Assembly: GCF_029490015.1 (NCBI RefSeq)
Contig: NZ_CP120468.1
Location: 2,232,001 to 2,296,000 of the forward strand
Length of the DNA: 64,000 nt
Reading direction: 5' to 3'
Origin: Halobaculum limi
GTDB lineage: Archaea; Halobacteriota; Halobacteria; Halobacteriales; Haloferacaceae
The position numbers and the translations under genes were made by a program. Below the pieces are notes generated by a model. That model saw only the letters and a list, made by a program, of their open reading frames with translations. It was not told where the DNA came from and did no database searches. Below are positions 49,736 to 59,117 of the stretch, piece after piece (positions within the stretch are counted from its first letter, which is position 1; the number at the start of each line of letters is the position of its first letter).

Positions 49736-50197
49736 TCACTCGACTCGTCGATACATCCCCGTCGACGCTGGGCGAGTCTCCTCGTAGCCGAATCGCTCGT
49801 AGAAGCCGTCGACGTCCGCCAGGAGGTTCACGTACGCGCCCGGAGGAGCGTCGTCGTCGACGAACGCGTCGACCGCACGCAGCAGCGCCGTCCCGAGGCC
49901 ACGGCGCTGGTGGTCCGGGTGGACCGCCATATCGCAGACGTGGTACACCGACCTGCCGTCGCCGACGACCCGCGCCATCCCGACCACCTCCCCGTCGGTG
50001 ACGCTCGCGTCTGCTGCGTCGACTGCGTCCGGGTCAGCGTCGGTGTCGACCATCCGAACTGCGTACAGGCTGTTCGGAAGGCCGCGCTCGACGCCGTCGC
50101 GCGGTCGTTCGCTCATTCCCGCGGCCGCACGCAGACGCTGGAACTCCGCGGGCGTCGGCGGCCCCTCTCGACGGTTGTAGCGGTCGCTGTCGTACAC
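49736..50197 (-). CDS. GNAT family N-acetyltransferase
   Basis: A 153-residue acetyltransferase. The acetyl-CoA loop is DMAVHPDHQRRGLGTALLRA, and FYERFGYEETRP is the closing GNAT motif. The substrate is not known. It lies between gdh and the proteasome gene on the same strand. Confidence 0.85.
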   Translation of the reverse strand: MYDSDRYNRREGPPTPAEFQRLRAAAGMSERPRDGVERGLPNSLYAVRMVDTDADPDAVDAADASVTDGEVVGMARVVGDGRSVYHVCDMAVHPDHQRRGLGTALLRAVDAFVDDDAPPGAYVNLLADVDGFYERFGYEETRPASTGMYRRVE

Positions 50198-50254
50198 ACT
50201 CGTCGTCGGCAGCGGCGAGTGAAAAAGCCGAACGTCGGCGAACGAAGCGCCGTG

Positions 50255-51028
50255 TTACTCCTCGGTGGTCTCGTCGTCCCCTTCGGCGTCGGGCTCTGCG
50301 AGGTAGCCGAACTCGTCGAGGTAGCCCTCAATGGAGGCGGTGTCGTGATCGACGTACTGCTCGTCGTCGGCGTCGATGGTGGAGAGGCCGACGCCCTCGG
50401 GGTCGAGTCCTTCGTCGTCGCCCGACTCCGCGAGCGCGGCGAGTGCGAGGTCGATACCTTCCTCCAGCGTGAGGTCCTCGCTGTACCCTTCTTCGAGGCG
50501 TTCGCGCACGTCCGCGCGGTTCGCGCCGATGGACAGCGCCTTCCACTCGTAGGGCGTCCCCGAGGGGTCCGTCTCGAACAGGCGCGGTTCGCCGTTCTCG
50601 ATGCCGCCGACGATGAGGGCGACGCCGAACGGGCGTGCGCCACCGACCTGCGTGTACTGCTGGATGTGGTCGGTGACGGCCTTCGTCAGCGTCTCGATGC
50701 CCATCTCTTCGCCGTAGCGGAGGCGGTTCACCTGCGCCTGCCGGCGGGCGAAGTCGATGAGTTGGCGAGCGTCGGCGACGTGGCCGGCGCTGGCGATGCC
50801 GACGTGGTCGTCGATCTTGTGGAGTTTCTCGACCGACGCTGGCTCCATCAGTTTCGACCGGGAGCGCTTGTCGGCCGCGAGGACGACGCCCTCTGCGGTG
50901 CGCACCCCGACGCTCGCCGTGCCTCGTTTGACCGCCTCGCGCGCGTACTCGACCTGGTAGAGACGTCCGTCCGGCGAGAAGATCGTGATCCCGCGGTCGT
51001 ACGCCTGTTGTTGGGCTTGTCCCTGCAT
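50255..51028 (-). CDS. psmA: Proteasome subunit alpha
   Basis: A 257-residue alpha-ring subunit of the 20S proteasome. The N-terminus AYDRGITIFSPDGRLYQVEY with AREAVKRGTASVGVRT is the invariant alpha signature, and TASVGVRTAEGVVLAADKRS follows. The C-terminal about 50 residues are an acidic, halophile-type tail. It lies six bases after rnp2, in the archaeal RNase P-proteasome gene block. Confidence 0.97.
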   Translation of the reverse strand: MQGQAQQQAYDRGITIFSPDGRLYQVEYAREAVKRGTASVGVRTAEGVVLAADKRSRSKLMEPASVEKLHKIDDHVGIASAGHVADARQLIDFARRQAQVNRLRYGEEMGIETLTKAVTDHIQQYTQVGGARPFGVALIVGGIENGEPRLFETDPSGTPYEWKALSIGANRADVRERLEEGYSEDLTLEEGIDLALAALAESGDDEGLDPEGVGLSTIDADDEQYVDHDTASIEGYLDEFGYLAEPDAEGDDETTEE

Positions 51029-51034
51029 CGTGTA

Positions 51035-51571
51035 TCAGTTGTCGTCCGAATCCGAGTCCGCCGCCGGGTCGGACGGCCCGGCCGTGGAGGTGTCCAAATC
51101 CGTCGCGCCGACGAACTCCGAGTCGACCGACACGTCGACCGCCCCGTCGCGTCGGCGGTAGCCCGTGCCCGTCACCTCGGAGTGTGTCAGTTCGACGGTG
51201 CTCTCCTCGGAAAATCCGCTCGCGTCGCCTAAATAGCTTTCCTCACCGGCCCGGATCGTGCCCGAGACGCCCCGAACGCGGACACCGACCTGCTGTCCGT
51301 CGACAGTGTCGAGGCAGGCGAGTGCCGCCCGCGCCCGGTCGACCTCGCCGTGGCGTGCGCGGATCATCGTCTCACCTTCCCCGTTGGCGAACCGAAAGCG
51401 GACGACCGTGAGGTCGGCGTCGGCGCTCCCGGGGTCGCCCAGCAGGTTCTGTGCGGCGTACCACACCGCTCGCTGGAACGATCCCCGCGAGAGGGAGGCG
51501 TCGGGCCACGACTCGATGCCGACCGCGAGATACCGCCACCGCGGGCGGAGATGTTTCGGGAGGTGTTTCAC
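51035..51571 (-). CDS. rnp2: Ribonuclease P protein component 2 (Pop5/Rpp14 family)
   Basis: A 178-residue protein component of RNase P, which trims tRNA 5' ends. The start KHLPKHLRPRWRYLAVGIES and the core SFQRAVWYAAQNLLGDPGSA, then FRFANGEGETMIRARH, identify archaeal Pop5. The C-terminal about 50 residues are a Ser/Asp-rich acidic tail. The GTG start at 51571 comes one base after the methyltransferase stop. Confidence 0.95.
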   Translation of the reverse strand: MKHLPKHLRPRWRYLAVGIESWPDASLSRGSFQRAVWYAAQNLLGDPGSADADLTVVRFRFANGEGETMIRARHGEVDRARAALACLDTVDGQQVGVRVRGVSGTIRAGEESYLGDASGFSEESTVELTHSEVTGTGYRRRDGAVDVSVDSEFVGATDLDTSTAGPSDPAADSDSDDN

Positions 51572-51572
51572 C

Positions 51573-52235
51573 TTACGTCTCCCGACCGCTCGCGACGACG
51601 CGCTCTGCGGTGATGACGCCGACCTGGTCGTGGACGCGGTCGACGTTCGTCACGGCGTAGCCGGCGTCGGTGAAGTACTCGACGAGCGTGCCGACCGTCG
51701 CGGGGTCGTCGACCTCGGGGCTGTAGAACGGTTCGCTCGGGTCGGGGTCGTCGAAGAACATCACGTCGCCGAGGACGATGCGGCGCGGGCCGACGGAGTC
51801 GCTTCGGTTCGGCGTCGTCCCGCCGTCGAGGGCGGCCCACGTCTCGATGGCCTCGCGCTTCTCCTCGTCTGCGAGGTGGTGCAGCGCGAAGTTCGACGTG
51901 ACGATCTGTGCCTCGCCGTCGTACTCGGGGGCACGGAACTCGCCGTAGCCGAACTCGACGTTCTCGATCCCGCGCTCCGCTGCCTTTCGCTCGGCCTGTT
52001 CGAGCATCCCGTCGCTCACGTCGCGGCCGACGACGCGGCCGGCGTCTTCGGCGAGTGCGAGCGCGATAGCGCCGGTGCCCGTGCCTAAATCCAAGACCGT
52101 GTCCGTCTGGTGCGGCGCGGCACGCTGGATGACGAGGCCGGCACACGCCTCGTACTCCACGGAGTTCTGGTCGTCGTCGTAGTCCGCGGCCGCCTCGGAG
52201 AACCGGGCCGCGTGTTCATCGATCGTCTTCTTCAC
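51573..52235 (-). CDS. Class I SAM-dependent methyltransferase
   Basis: A methyltransferase of about 220 residues. Motif I is DTVLDLGTGTGAIALALAED, then GRDVSDGMLEQAERKA and TSNFALHHLADEEKREAIE. I chose the GTG at 52235, which begins the KKTIDEHAARFSE helix; the longer frame to 52319 is overlapped by rnp3. It overlaps rnp3 by 20 bases and touches rnp2. A methyltransferase at this place is typical of the archaeal RNase P block. The substrate is unknown. Confidence 0.88.
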   Translation of the reverse strand: MKKTIDEHAARFSEAAADYDDDQNSVEYEACAGLVIQRAAPHQTDTVLDLGTGTGAIALALAEDAGRVVGRDVSDGMLEQAERKAAERGIENVEFGYGEFRAPEYDGEAQIVTSNFALHHLADEEKREAIETWAALDGGTTPNRSDSVGPRRIVLGDVMFFDDPDPSEPFYSPEVDDPATVGTLVEYFTDAGYAVTNVDRVHDQVGVITAERVVASGRET

Positions 52236-52968
52236 AGCGCTGTACTCGGACCCCGGGGCTGATGAACCCGGTGGACAGTCGCTCACGATTGCGGGCGGCG
52301 AGTCGTCCCCACTCCGCAAGCCCCGCTTCGATCCACGACTCGTCGAACCCGAGTTCGGACCCGAGCGCGATCAGTTCCCGAGGTGCGCGGAGGTGGAGGT
52401 GCGACGTGGGGCGGGCGCTCACGACGTACGGCGCGTCGTAGTAGTCGACGATCTCACGGAGTTTCCGCAACGCTCGCAGCGCCCGCACGCGCCCGCCGCC
52501 CGACTGTCGCAACGCCGGCCCGAGGTCGAACTCGACGCGCGTGCCGTGGGTCTTCGCCGCCTTCGCGAGGACGTGGTTGAAGTCGCCGTCGCCCGACAGC
52601 GGCGCAGCGAGGACGTCGACGCGGTCCTGTTCGACGGCGAAGCGGTTGAGCGCGTTCGTCCCGCCACGCACGAGGACGAGAGGGTAGTCGGGTCTGAAGT
52701 TGCCCACCGACCCGCTAGCCGAGTCGGGCGCGTCGGCGGCGACTTCGACCGCCGGGACGACGTCGACGCCGTAGCGGTCGCGAAGCGCGTCCGGATCGAA
52801 CTCGGCGGTCCGCGTTCGGACGACGAGGCCACCGTAACCGTAGCGACGCGCCGCCTGCGCGAGTCGACTCACCGTCGAGTCACCGTCCGGATACGCGATG
52901 ACGGCCTCGTACGGTGGGTTCGAGTCGCTCGCGTCGCGTCCTGCCGCATCGCCGTTCGCCTCGCTCAC
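52216..52968 (-). CDS. rnp3: Ribonuclease P protein component 3 (Rpp30)
   Basis: A 250-residue TIM-barrel-like subunit of archaeal RNase P. An acidic N-terminal lead of about 20 residues precedes YEAVIAYPDGDSTVSRLAQA. PLVLVRGGTNALNRFAVEQ, NHVLAKAAKTHGTRVEFDLG and VVSARPTSHLHLRAPRELIA are the Rpp30 blocks. Its ATG overlaps the folP end (52965-52968). Confidence 0.95.
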   Translation of the reverse strand: MSEANGDAAGRDASDSNPPYEAVIAYPDGDSTVSRLAQAARRYGYGGLVVRTRTAEFDPDALRDRYGVDVVPAVEVAADAPDSASGSVGNFRPDYPLVLVRGGTNALNRFAVEQDRVDVLAAPLSGDGDFNHVLAKAAKTHGTRVEFDLGPALRQSGGGRVRALRALRKLREIVDYYDAPYVVSARPTSHLHLRAPRELIALGSELGFDESWIEAGLAEWGRLAARNRERLSTGFISPGVRVQRCEEDDR

Positions 52969-55442
52969 GAGTCGTCCCCGGCGTCGACGCCGTACGGGTC
53001 GTCCGCGGCCGCCGCCACCCGCACCGCCGCGACGTTCTCGGCGGCGTCGTGGACGCGAACGATGTCTGCGCCGTTCGCGGCCGCGAGCGCAGTCGCGGCG
53101 ACGGTCCCGTGCGGCGCGTCGCCCGCCTCCTCGCCCGTCAGCGCGAACATCGACTTGTGGGAGTGGCCGAACATAACCGGACAGCCGAGGGCGTCGAACT
53201 CGCCGAGTCGCCCGAGCAACTCGAAGTTCTCGCGTGGGGACTTCCCGAAGCCGATGCCGGGGTCGACGATGACGTTCTCGCGTGGGATGCCCGCCTTCTC
53301 CGCGAGCAACAGGCGTTCGCCCAACTCCGCGACGACGTCTTCGACCACGTCGTCGTACTCCACCTCCTTGTCGGGGACCACCGGCGCGTCGATGCTGTGC
53401 ATCACGATGACTGGCACGTCACGCTCGGCGGCGAGAAAGCGCATCTCCGGTTCGGCGAGGCCGGTCACGTCGTTCAGGATGTCCGCGCCGGCGTCGAGTG
53501 CCGCCTTCGCGACTTTCGCCTTCCGGGTGTCGACCGAGACCAGCGCATCTACCTCCGCGACCGCCTCGATGACCGGGACGATCCGATCGATTTCCTCGTC
53601 TGCGGGCACCTCCTCGGCACCCGGCCTCGTGGACTCGCCGCCCACATCGAGGATGTCGACGCCCGCCTTGACGAGCGCTTCTGCCTGCTCGCGGGCGTCG
53701 TCGACGTCGAAGAACTCGCCGCCGTCGTGGAACGAGTCGGGCGTGACGTTGAGCACGCCCATCACGGCCGTCCCGTCGCTCCACGGGTACGAGGAACGCG
53801 CGGCCGTCGATGCCGCCGCCCCGTCGAGTTCCAACGACGCTCGCAAGTCGGAAGCGACGCCCGACAGTCCTTCCCCCGCCTCTGCGAGTGCCGCGGTCAG
53901 CGTCTCGAACTCGGCCCGCGACCCCGACAGCACGCACTCCGCGAGTTCGCCCCCGCCGACGCCGCTGACGCCGCAGGCGACGCCCGCGCGGGCGGCCTCT
54001 CGGCGGAGTTGCTCGGCTTGTCGTTCGGAGACGCGCGTCTTCAGCGTCTCGTGGACCGCTTCCTCGGCAGTCGTCTCCACCTCGCCGGCGGGCACGTTCG
54101 CGGCGGTCAGCGCCGCTTCCGCGTCGCCAACGTCGTCGAAGTCCTTCGGAACGACCTGTCGCGTCCACGTCGTGCGCGCCGCGGCGACGCAGAACAGCGA
54201 TCCGGTGAGGAGTACGCAGTCGTCGGGCCCGGCGCGGTCGCGTGCGGCCGCGAGAGCGTCGGCCACGGCGTCGCCGATGACGACCTCTGCGTCGGTGGTC
54301 TCCTCGAACACCGCCGCGAGCACCTCCGGGTCTTCGGCGCGGTCGATGGCTGGTGCGCAGGTGTGGACGGTCGTCGGATCGGGAAGTGCGGCGGCCATCT
54401 CGTGGTGGTCCTTGTCGTGCATCGCGCCGAACACGAGGTGGAGGTCGCCGCAGTCGAACTCCGCGAGCGTCTCCGCGAGCGTCTCGCAGGCGGCGGGGTT
54501 GTGTGCCCCGTCGAGGACGACTAGCGGGTCGGTCTGCATCACCTCGAATCTCCCCGGCCAGTGGGCGTTGCGCAGGCCACGCGCCAGCGTCGCGCCGTCG
54601 GTAACGCCGAGTTGTCGGACGAGCGCTGCGGCGACGCCAGCGTTCGTCGCCTGATACGCCCCCAGCAACGGAATCCGCGTCTCGACGGCCCAGCCGTCGC
54701 CGACGAGGGCGACGCGGGACTCTTGAGGACTGACGGCTCCCTCGTACGTCGCAGAGAGGTCGGCCTCGGACGGCTCTAGTCCGCCGGTCGGCCCGGAGAC
54801 AGTGACGACACTCCCGGCCACCTCACGAACCACGTCGAGTGCCGCGCCGTCGGTTGCGGTCACGAGCGGTCTGCTCTCGGGTGTGATCTTCGCTTTCGTC
54901 CGGGCGATCTCCTCGACCGTGTCGCCGAGGACGGCCGTGTGTTCCAGCGAGACGTTCGTCACGGCGGCGGCGACGGGGTCGACGACGGAGGTGGCGTCGT
55001 ACTCGCCGCCCATCCCGACCTCAAGCACCGCCACGTCAACGTCCGCGCGGTCGAACCGCCACAGTGCGAGGGCCGTGACGACCTCGAAAAACGTGAGTGG
55101 CTCGCCATCGGCCGCGCGTTCGATCAACCACGGCTTGACCCGTTCGACGAACGCCGTCACCTCCGACTTCGGGATGGTCCGCCCGTCGACACGGACCCGT
55201 TCGCGGATGTCCTCGAAGTGCGGGGAGGTGTACAAGCCGACCCGGCGGCCGTCCTCCCGAAGGACGGACTCGACCATCCGGGCGACGCTGCCCTTCCCGT
55301 TCGACCCCGCGACTTGGACGAAGTCGATCCCCTTGTGAGGGTCGTCCAGGTGGGCCAACAGGTCGCGCACCGACTCGGTGCCCGGCTTGACCTGAAAGCG
55401 CCGGAGGTCGAAGAGGAAGTTCGTCGCCTCGTAGTAGCGCAT
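52965..55442 (-). CDS. folCP: FolC-FolP fusion: dihydrofolate synthase / dihydropteroate synthase
   Basis: An 825-residue fusion. The N-terminal about 430 residues are FolC, with ATP loop VAGSNGKGSVARMVE. The C-terminal about 265 residues are FolP, with GVLNVTPDSFHDGGEFF, DVGGESTRPGAEEVP, VDPGIGFGKSPRENFELLGR and FGHSHKSMFALTG. A linker of about 125 residues (RREAARAGVACGVSGVGGG) joins the two. Folate-pathway fusions of this kind are known from haloarchaea. The ATG at 55442 begins MRYYEATNFLFDLRRFQVKP, the usual FolC start. Located upstream of rnp3. Confidence 0.93.
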   Translation of the reverse strand: MRYYEATNFLFDLRRFQVKPGTESVRDLLAHLDDPHKGIDFVQVAGSNGKGSVARMVESVLREDGRRVGLYTSPHFEDIRERVRVDGRTIPKSEVTAFVERVKPWLIERAADGEPLTFFEVVTALALWRFDRADVDVAVLEVGMGGEYDATSVVDPVAAAVTNVSLEHTAVLGDTVEEIARTKAKITPESRPLVTATDGAALDVVREVAGSVVTVSGPTGGLEPSEADLSATYEGAVSPQESRVALVGDGWAVETRIPLLGAYQATNAGVAAALVRQLGVTDGATLARGLRNAHWPGRFEVMQTDPLVVLDGAHNPAACETLAETLAEFDCGDLHLVFGAMHDKDHHEMAAALPDPTTVHTCAPAIDRAEDPEVLAAVFEETTDAEVVIGDAVADALAAARDRAGPDDCVLLTGSLFCVAAARTTWTRQVVPKDFDDVGDAEAALTAANVPAGEVETTAEEAVHETLKTRVSERQAEQLRREAARAGVACGVSGVGGGELAECVLSGSRAEFETLTAALAEAGEGLSGVASDLRASLELDGAAASTAARSSYPWSDGTAVMGVLNVTPDSFHDGGEFFDVDDAREQAEALVKAGVDILDVGGESTRPGAEEVPADEEIDRIVPVIEAVAEVDALVSVDTRKAKVAKAALDAGADILNDVTGLAEPEMRFLAAERDVPVIVMHSIDAPVVPDKEVEYDDVVEDVVAELGERLLLAEKAGIPRENVIVDPGIGFGKSPRENFELLGRLGEFDALGCPVMFGHSHKSMFALTGEEAGDAPHGTVAATALAAANGADIVRVHDAAENVAAVRVAAAADDPYGVDAGDDS

Positions 55443-55621
55443 ACTCCCACGGATTCGCGGCGCGTGCTTATGGCTAACGGGACTTCGTGAGTGCCGGACA
55501 GGTCCGGCTTCCGTCGTCGGGCGTCTCACCGCTCGCGCCCGGCGTACGGTCGCCTTACCTGCACAACCGCCCTGTATAACAACGACCGCTCGGCGCCGAT
55601 AGCCCTGTGGTGAGATCCACA

Positions 55622-55786
55622 ATGGCGAAACAGATCAGCTGTCAGGACGCGGGGATGGACTGTGCGTTTATGGTACGATCGGAGTCGGAGGACGAACTCG
55701 TAGCGATGGTGAAAGACCACGCCGAACACCAACACCACGTCGAGATGAGCGACGACGATGTCCGGGAACTGATGAAAGCGGCCTGA
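55622..55786 (+). CDS. DUF1059-family small protein
   Basis: A 54-residue protein: MAKQISCQDAGMDCAFMVRS begins it, and DHAEHQHHVEM lies near the end. The Cys7 and Cys14 plus the His-rich stretch match DUF1059 (small, possibly metal-binding proteins). A GTATAAC TATA-like element at 55574-55580 and a GGTGAG ribosome-type stretch precede the ATG. It stands alone, convergent with the purNH gene. Function unknown. Confidence 0.8.
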   Translation: MAKQISCQDAGMDCAFMVRSESEDELVAMVKDHAEHQHHVEMSDDDVRELMKAA

Positions 55787-55826
55787 CGCCCCCGCCTGCT
55801 CGCGAGTTCAGCGTCCTCTTTTCCAG

Positions 55827-57422
55827 TCAGTCGTGCCGGAACGCGCGCCCGCCAGTGAACACCATCGCGATGTCGTGGTCGTTGGCCGCCTCGATGACGT
55901 CGTCGTCGTTGACCGAGCCACCGGGCTGAATGACCGCCTCGATGCCCGCGTCGGCGGCCTCCTCGATGCCGTCGGGGAACGGGAAGAACGCGTCCGAGGC
56001 CATCACCGCGCCCTCGGCGGACTTGCCCTCGGCGTCTTTCTCGGCTTTCATCGCCGCCAGCGTCACGGCGTCGACGCGACTCACCTGTCCCATCCCGACA
56101 CCGACCGTCTCCGTGCCCGTGGCGAACAGGATGCCGTTCGACTTCACGTGTTTCATCACGCGCCACGCGAACAGCATCGTCTCCAGTTCATCCTCGGTCG
56201 GTGCACGCTCGGTGACCACTTCCAAGTCGTCGCGGGTCGGCGCCTGCAGGTCGCGTTCCTGCACGAGTCGCCCACCGACGATGGGCTTCTCGGTGAGGGT
56301 CTCCGGCCGCTCACCGAACGTCTCCTCGTCGCCCACGTCGAGGACGCGGAGGTTGTCCTTCTCGAAGAGGACGTCCAGCGCATCGTCGGTGTAGCCGGGG
56401 GCGACGACGACTTCCTTGAACGAGTCGATAATCTGCTCCGCCGTCTCGGCGTCGCACTCGCGGTTCAGGGCGACGATACCACCGAAGGCGGACTTCGCGT
56501 CCGTCGAGAGGGCGTCGGCGTACGCCTCTGCCAGCGTGTCGGCGGTCGCACAGCCTGCGGGGTTGGTGTGTTTGATGACGGCCGCCGCGGGGTCGTCGAA
56601 CTCCTTGACGAGGTTCAGCGCACCGTCGGCGTCGTTGTAGTTGTTGTACGAGAGTTTCTTCGCCCCCTCGTTCAACTGGTCGGCGGCGACGACGTTCGCC
56701 TCCTCGCAGGTGGTATCGGCGTACAGCGCGGCGTCTTGGTGTGGGTTCTCGCCGTAGCGCAGTTCGCGAACGCGGTCCTCGCTCGTCGTCCGGCGTGCGG
56801 GGAACTGCCCGTCACCCGCATCGTCACCGTCGACGTGAACTTCGTGTGCGTCGACGTCAACCGTCACGCGACCCTCCGCGAACCACTTGACCGCACGCGG
56901 GTACGCCGCAAACTCCGCCTCGTACAGCACGCGCTGTTTCAGGTCGTCGGCGTCATCGCCCTCGTAGACGGGCACCGTCTCCTGGGTGACGATGGGGCCG
57001 CCGTCGACCTCCTCGGTGGCGACGTGGACCGTACACCCGGTCTGTCGGACGCCCGCGTCCAGCACTCGGTCGTGGACGTTCTTCCCCGCGAACGACGGCA
57101 GCAGCGACGGGTGGACGTTCAACGTCGTCGGCGCGCGATCGAGGAACGTGTCCGTGAGGACGCGCATGTAGCCGTCGAGACAGACGATGTCGAAGTCGTA
57201 GTCCGAGAACGCTGCCAAGACCCGCTCTTCGTGTGCCTCGCGCGCTTCACCCTCGTCGCGTTCGACGACTTCGGTAGGCACGTCGCGTTTCGCCATCGCG
57301 TCGAGGACCGGCGCGTCGGCGTCGTTCGCGAGGACGACCGACACTTCGGCCCCGCCGGGTGCTCGGTCCGCGATGTTTCTGAGGTTGCGCCCACGGTTGC
57401 TCGCCATACCCGCGATCTTCAT
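55827..57422 (-). CDS. purH: PurN-PurH fusion: GAR formyltransferase / AICAR formyltransferase
   Basis: A 531-residue fusion. Residues 1 to about 190 are PurN-like (MKIAGMASNRGRNLRNIADR; NVHPSLLPSFAGKNVHDRVL; TGCTVHVATEEVDGGPIV). From about 205 on it is the AICAR transformylase part of PurH (RELRYGENPHQDAALYADT; KHTNPAGCATADTLAEAYAD; IQPGGSVNDDDVIEAANDHD). The IMP cyclohydrolase domain of bacterial PurH is absent, as in archaea that use PurO for that step. Divergent from purB with a 178-base shared promoter region. Confidence 0.93.
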   Translation of the reverse strand: MKIAGMASNRGRNLRNIADRAPGGAEVSVVLANDADAPVLDAMAKRDVPTEVVERDEGEAREAHEERVLAAFSDYDFDIVCLDGYMRVLTDTFLDRAPTTLNVHPSLLPSFAGKNVHDRVLDAGVRQTGCTVHVATEEVDGGPIVTQETVPVYEGDDADDLKQRVLYEAEFAAYPRAVKWFAEGRVTVDVDAHEVHVDGDDAGDGQFPARRTTSEDRVRELRYGENPHQDAALYADTTCEEANVVAADQLNEGAKKLSYNNYNDADGALNLVKEFDDPAAAVIKHTNPAGCATADTLAEAYADALSTDAKSAFGGIVALNRECDAETAEQIIDSFKEVVVAPGYTDDALDVLFEKDNLRVLDVGDEETFGERPETLTEKPIVGGRLVQERDLQAPTRDDLEVVTERAPTEDELETMLFAWRVMKHVKSNGILFATGTETVGVGMGQVSRVDAVTLAAMKAEKDAEGKSAEGAVMASDAFFPFPDGIEEAADAGIEAVIQPGGSVNDDDVIEAANDHDIAMVFTGGRAFRHD

Positions 57423-57600
57423 ACGCGACGACTCCCTCGCCGCCGGAAAGAGCGTTGCGGTCTGTCGGTCGTTAGTATGCACGAATCCGGATCGAAATGC
57501 GCGTACCTACCCTCGAAAGCCGCGTTCGTATGCACAGTCGTGGTGGTTTCGGCTTCCGAGGACCGAAACCGCTTTGCCGCGGGCGACAGGACCGCCGCGT

Positions 57601-58992
57601 ATGGACATCTCCCGCGAGGACCCCCTCGCCGCCGTCTCGCCGCTCGACGGGCGCTACGCCGGTCGCACCGCGCCGCTCGTCCCGTACGCGAGCGAGGCGG
57701 GGCTGATCCGCGCCCGCGTCGAAGTCGAAGTCGAGTACCTGCTGGCGCTGGCCGACGCCGAGGGCGTCGACGTCACTCTCTCGGACGCCGAACGTGCCGA
57801 CCTCCGCGCCGTCGTCGACGACTTCTCCGCCGCGGACGCACGCCTCGTCAAGCGCCTCGAAACCGAGGGCGCCGAGGGCTATTCCGCGACCAACCACGAC
57901 GTGAAGGCGGTGGAGTACTTCATCCGGACTGAGACGCCCAAACGCCTCCACCAGTGGATCCACTTCGGCCTCACCAGCGAGGACGTGAACAACCTCGCGC
58001 AACGACTGCTCGTGAAGCCAGCCATTGAGGACGTGTTGATACCGGAACTGCGCGACCTGCGCGACACGCTGACCGCGGAGGCCCGCGAGTACCGCGACGT
58101 GCCGATGCTGGCGCGCACGCACGGCCAACCGGCGACGCCGACGACGTGGGGGAAGGAACTGGCAGTCTACGCCGCCCGTCTCGCGACAGCGCTCGGGCGC
58201 GTCGAGTCGGCGGCCGACTCGCTCTCGGGGAAACTCGCCGGGGCCTCGGGCACCTACGCCGCCCACCGCGCCGCCTACCCGGAGGTCGACTGGCGGGCGT
58301 TCTCCCGCGAGTTCGTGACCTCGCTCGGTCTCGATCACACGCCGCTGGCGACGCAGGTGAACCCCTGTGACGACCTGGCGGCGCTGTTCGACGCCGTCCG
58401 CGGCGTGAACAACATTCTCATCGACCTCGACCGCGACGTGTGGCTGTACGTCTCCGACCGCTACCTCGGGCAGGAGGCGACCGACGGCGAGACGGGGTCG
58501 TCGACGATGCCGCACAAAGTGAACCCCATCGACTTCGAGAACAGCGAGGGCAACCTCTCGAAGGCAAACTCCGACCTCACGTTCCTCGCCGACTACGTCA
58601 CCACCTCACGCCTCCAGCGTGACCTCTCGGACTCGACGGTGAAACGGAACGTCGGCGCGGCACTCGCACACTGTCTCATCGGTTACTCGAAGACCGCCGC
58701 CGGTCTCTCGAAGGTCGTCCCCAATGAACAGGTGATGCGCGAGGAACTCGATGCCACTCCCGAAATCATCGGCGAGGCCGTCCAGACCATCCTCCGGCGG
58801 GAGGGCGACACCGCCGCCTACGAGCGAGTGAAGGAGTTGACCCGCGGAAAACGCGTCACCATCGAGGACTTCCGCGACCTGTTCGACGACCTCGCGGTCG
58901 ACGAGTCGGTCCGCGAGGAACTGCGTGCGCTGACGCCGGCGGGGTACGTCGGCTACGGCGGCGACCTTGTCGACGAACTGCACGACGACTGA
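57601..58992 (+). CDS. purB: Adenylosuccinate lyase
   Basis: A 463-residue purine enzyme that releases fumarate from SAICAR and adenylosuccinate. PLDGRYAGRTAPLVPYASEA, SATNHDVKAVEYFIR, HFGLTSEDVNN and the signature GSSTMPHKVNPIDFENSEGN are present. The catalytic serine loop is in this block. The ATG at 57601 starts MDISREDPLAAVSPLDGRY; the long open frame upstream covers the promoter and is not coding. Confidence 0.95.
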   Translation: MDISREDPLAAVSPLDGRYAGRTAPLVPYASEAGLIRARVEVEVEYLLALADAEGVDVTLSDAERADLRAVVDDFSAADARLVKRLETEGAEGYSATNHDVKAVEYFIRTETPKRLHQWIHFGLTSEDVNNLAQRLLVKPAIEDVLIPELRDLRDTLTAEAREYRDVPMLARTHGQPATPTTWGKELAVYAARLATALGRVESAADSLSGKLAGASGTYAAHRAAYPEVDWRAFSREFVTSLGLDHTPLATQVNPCDDLAALFDAVRGVNNILIDLDRDVWLYVSDRYLGQEATDGETGSSTMPHKVNPIDFENSEGNLSKANSDLTFLADYVTTSRLQRDLSDSTVKRNVGAALAHCLIGYSKTAAGLSKVVPNEQVMREELDATPEIIGEAVQTILRREGDTAAYERVKELTRGKRVTIEDFRDLFDDLAVDESVREELRALTPAGYVGYGGDLVDELHDD

Positions 58993-59117
58993 CGGGCAGG
59001 GTACCGGCGAAACACCGACTCACGCGTTCGTCGGCTCGACGCGTCGCTTTGTGCTGTGGGAACGGAAAACTGTGATCTGCAGTCAGCGTCGGTCGAGACT
59101 CGACGGACGATGCCGCG

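Noticed and set aside
55833-57932. A 699-codon plus-strand open frame opposite purNH and into purB
   Set aside because: It covers two well-supported genes in the wrong frames; composition artefact.
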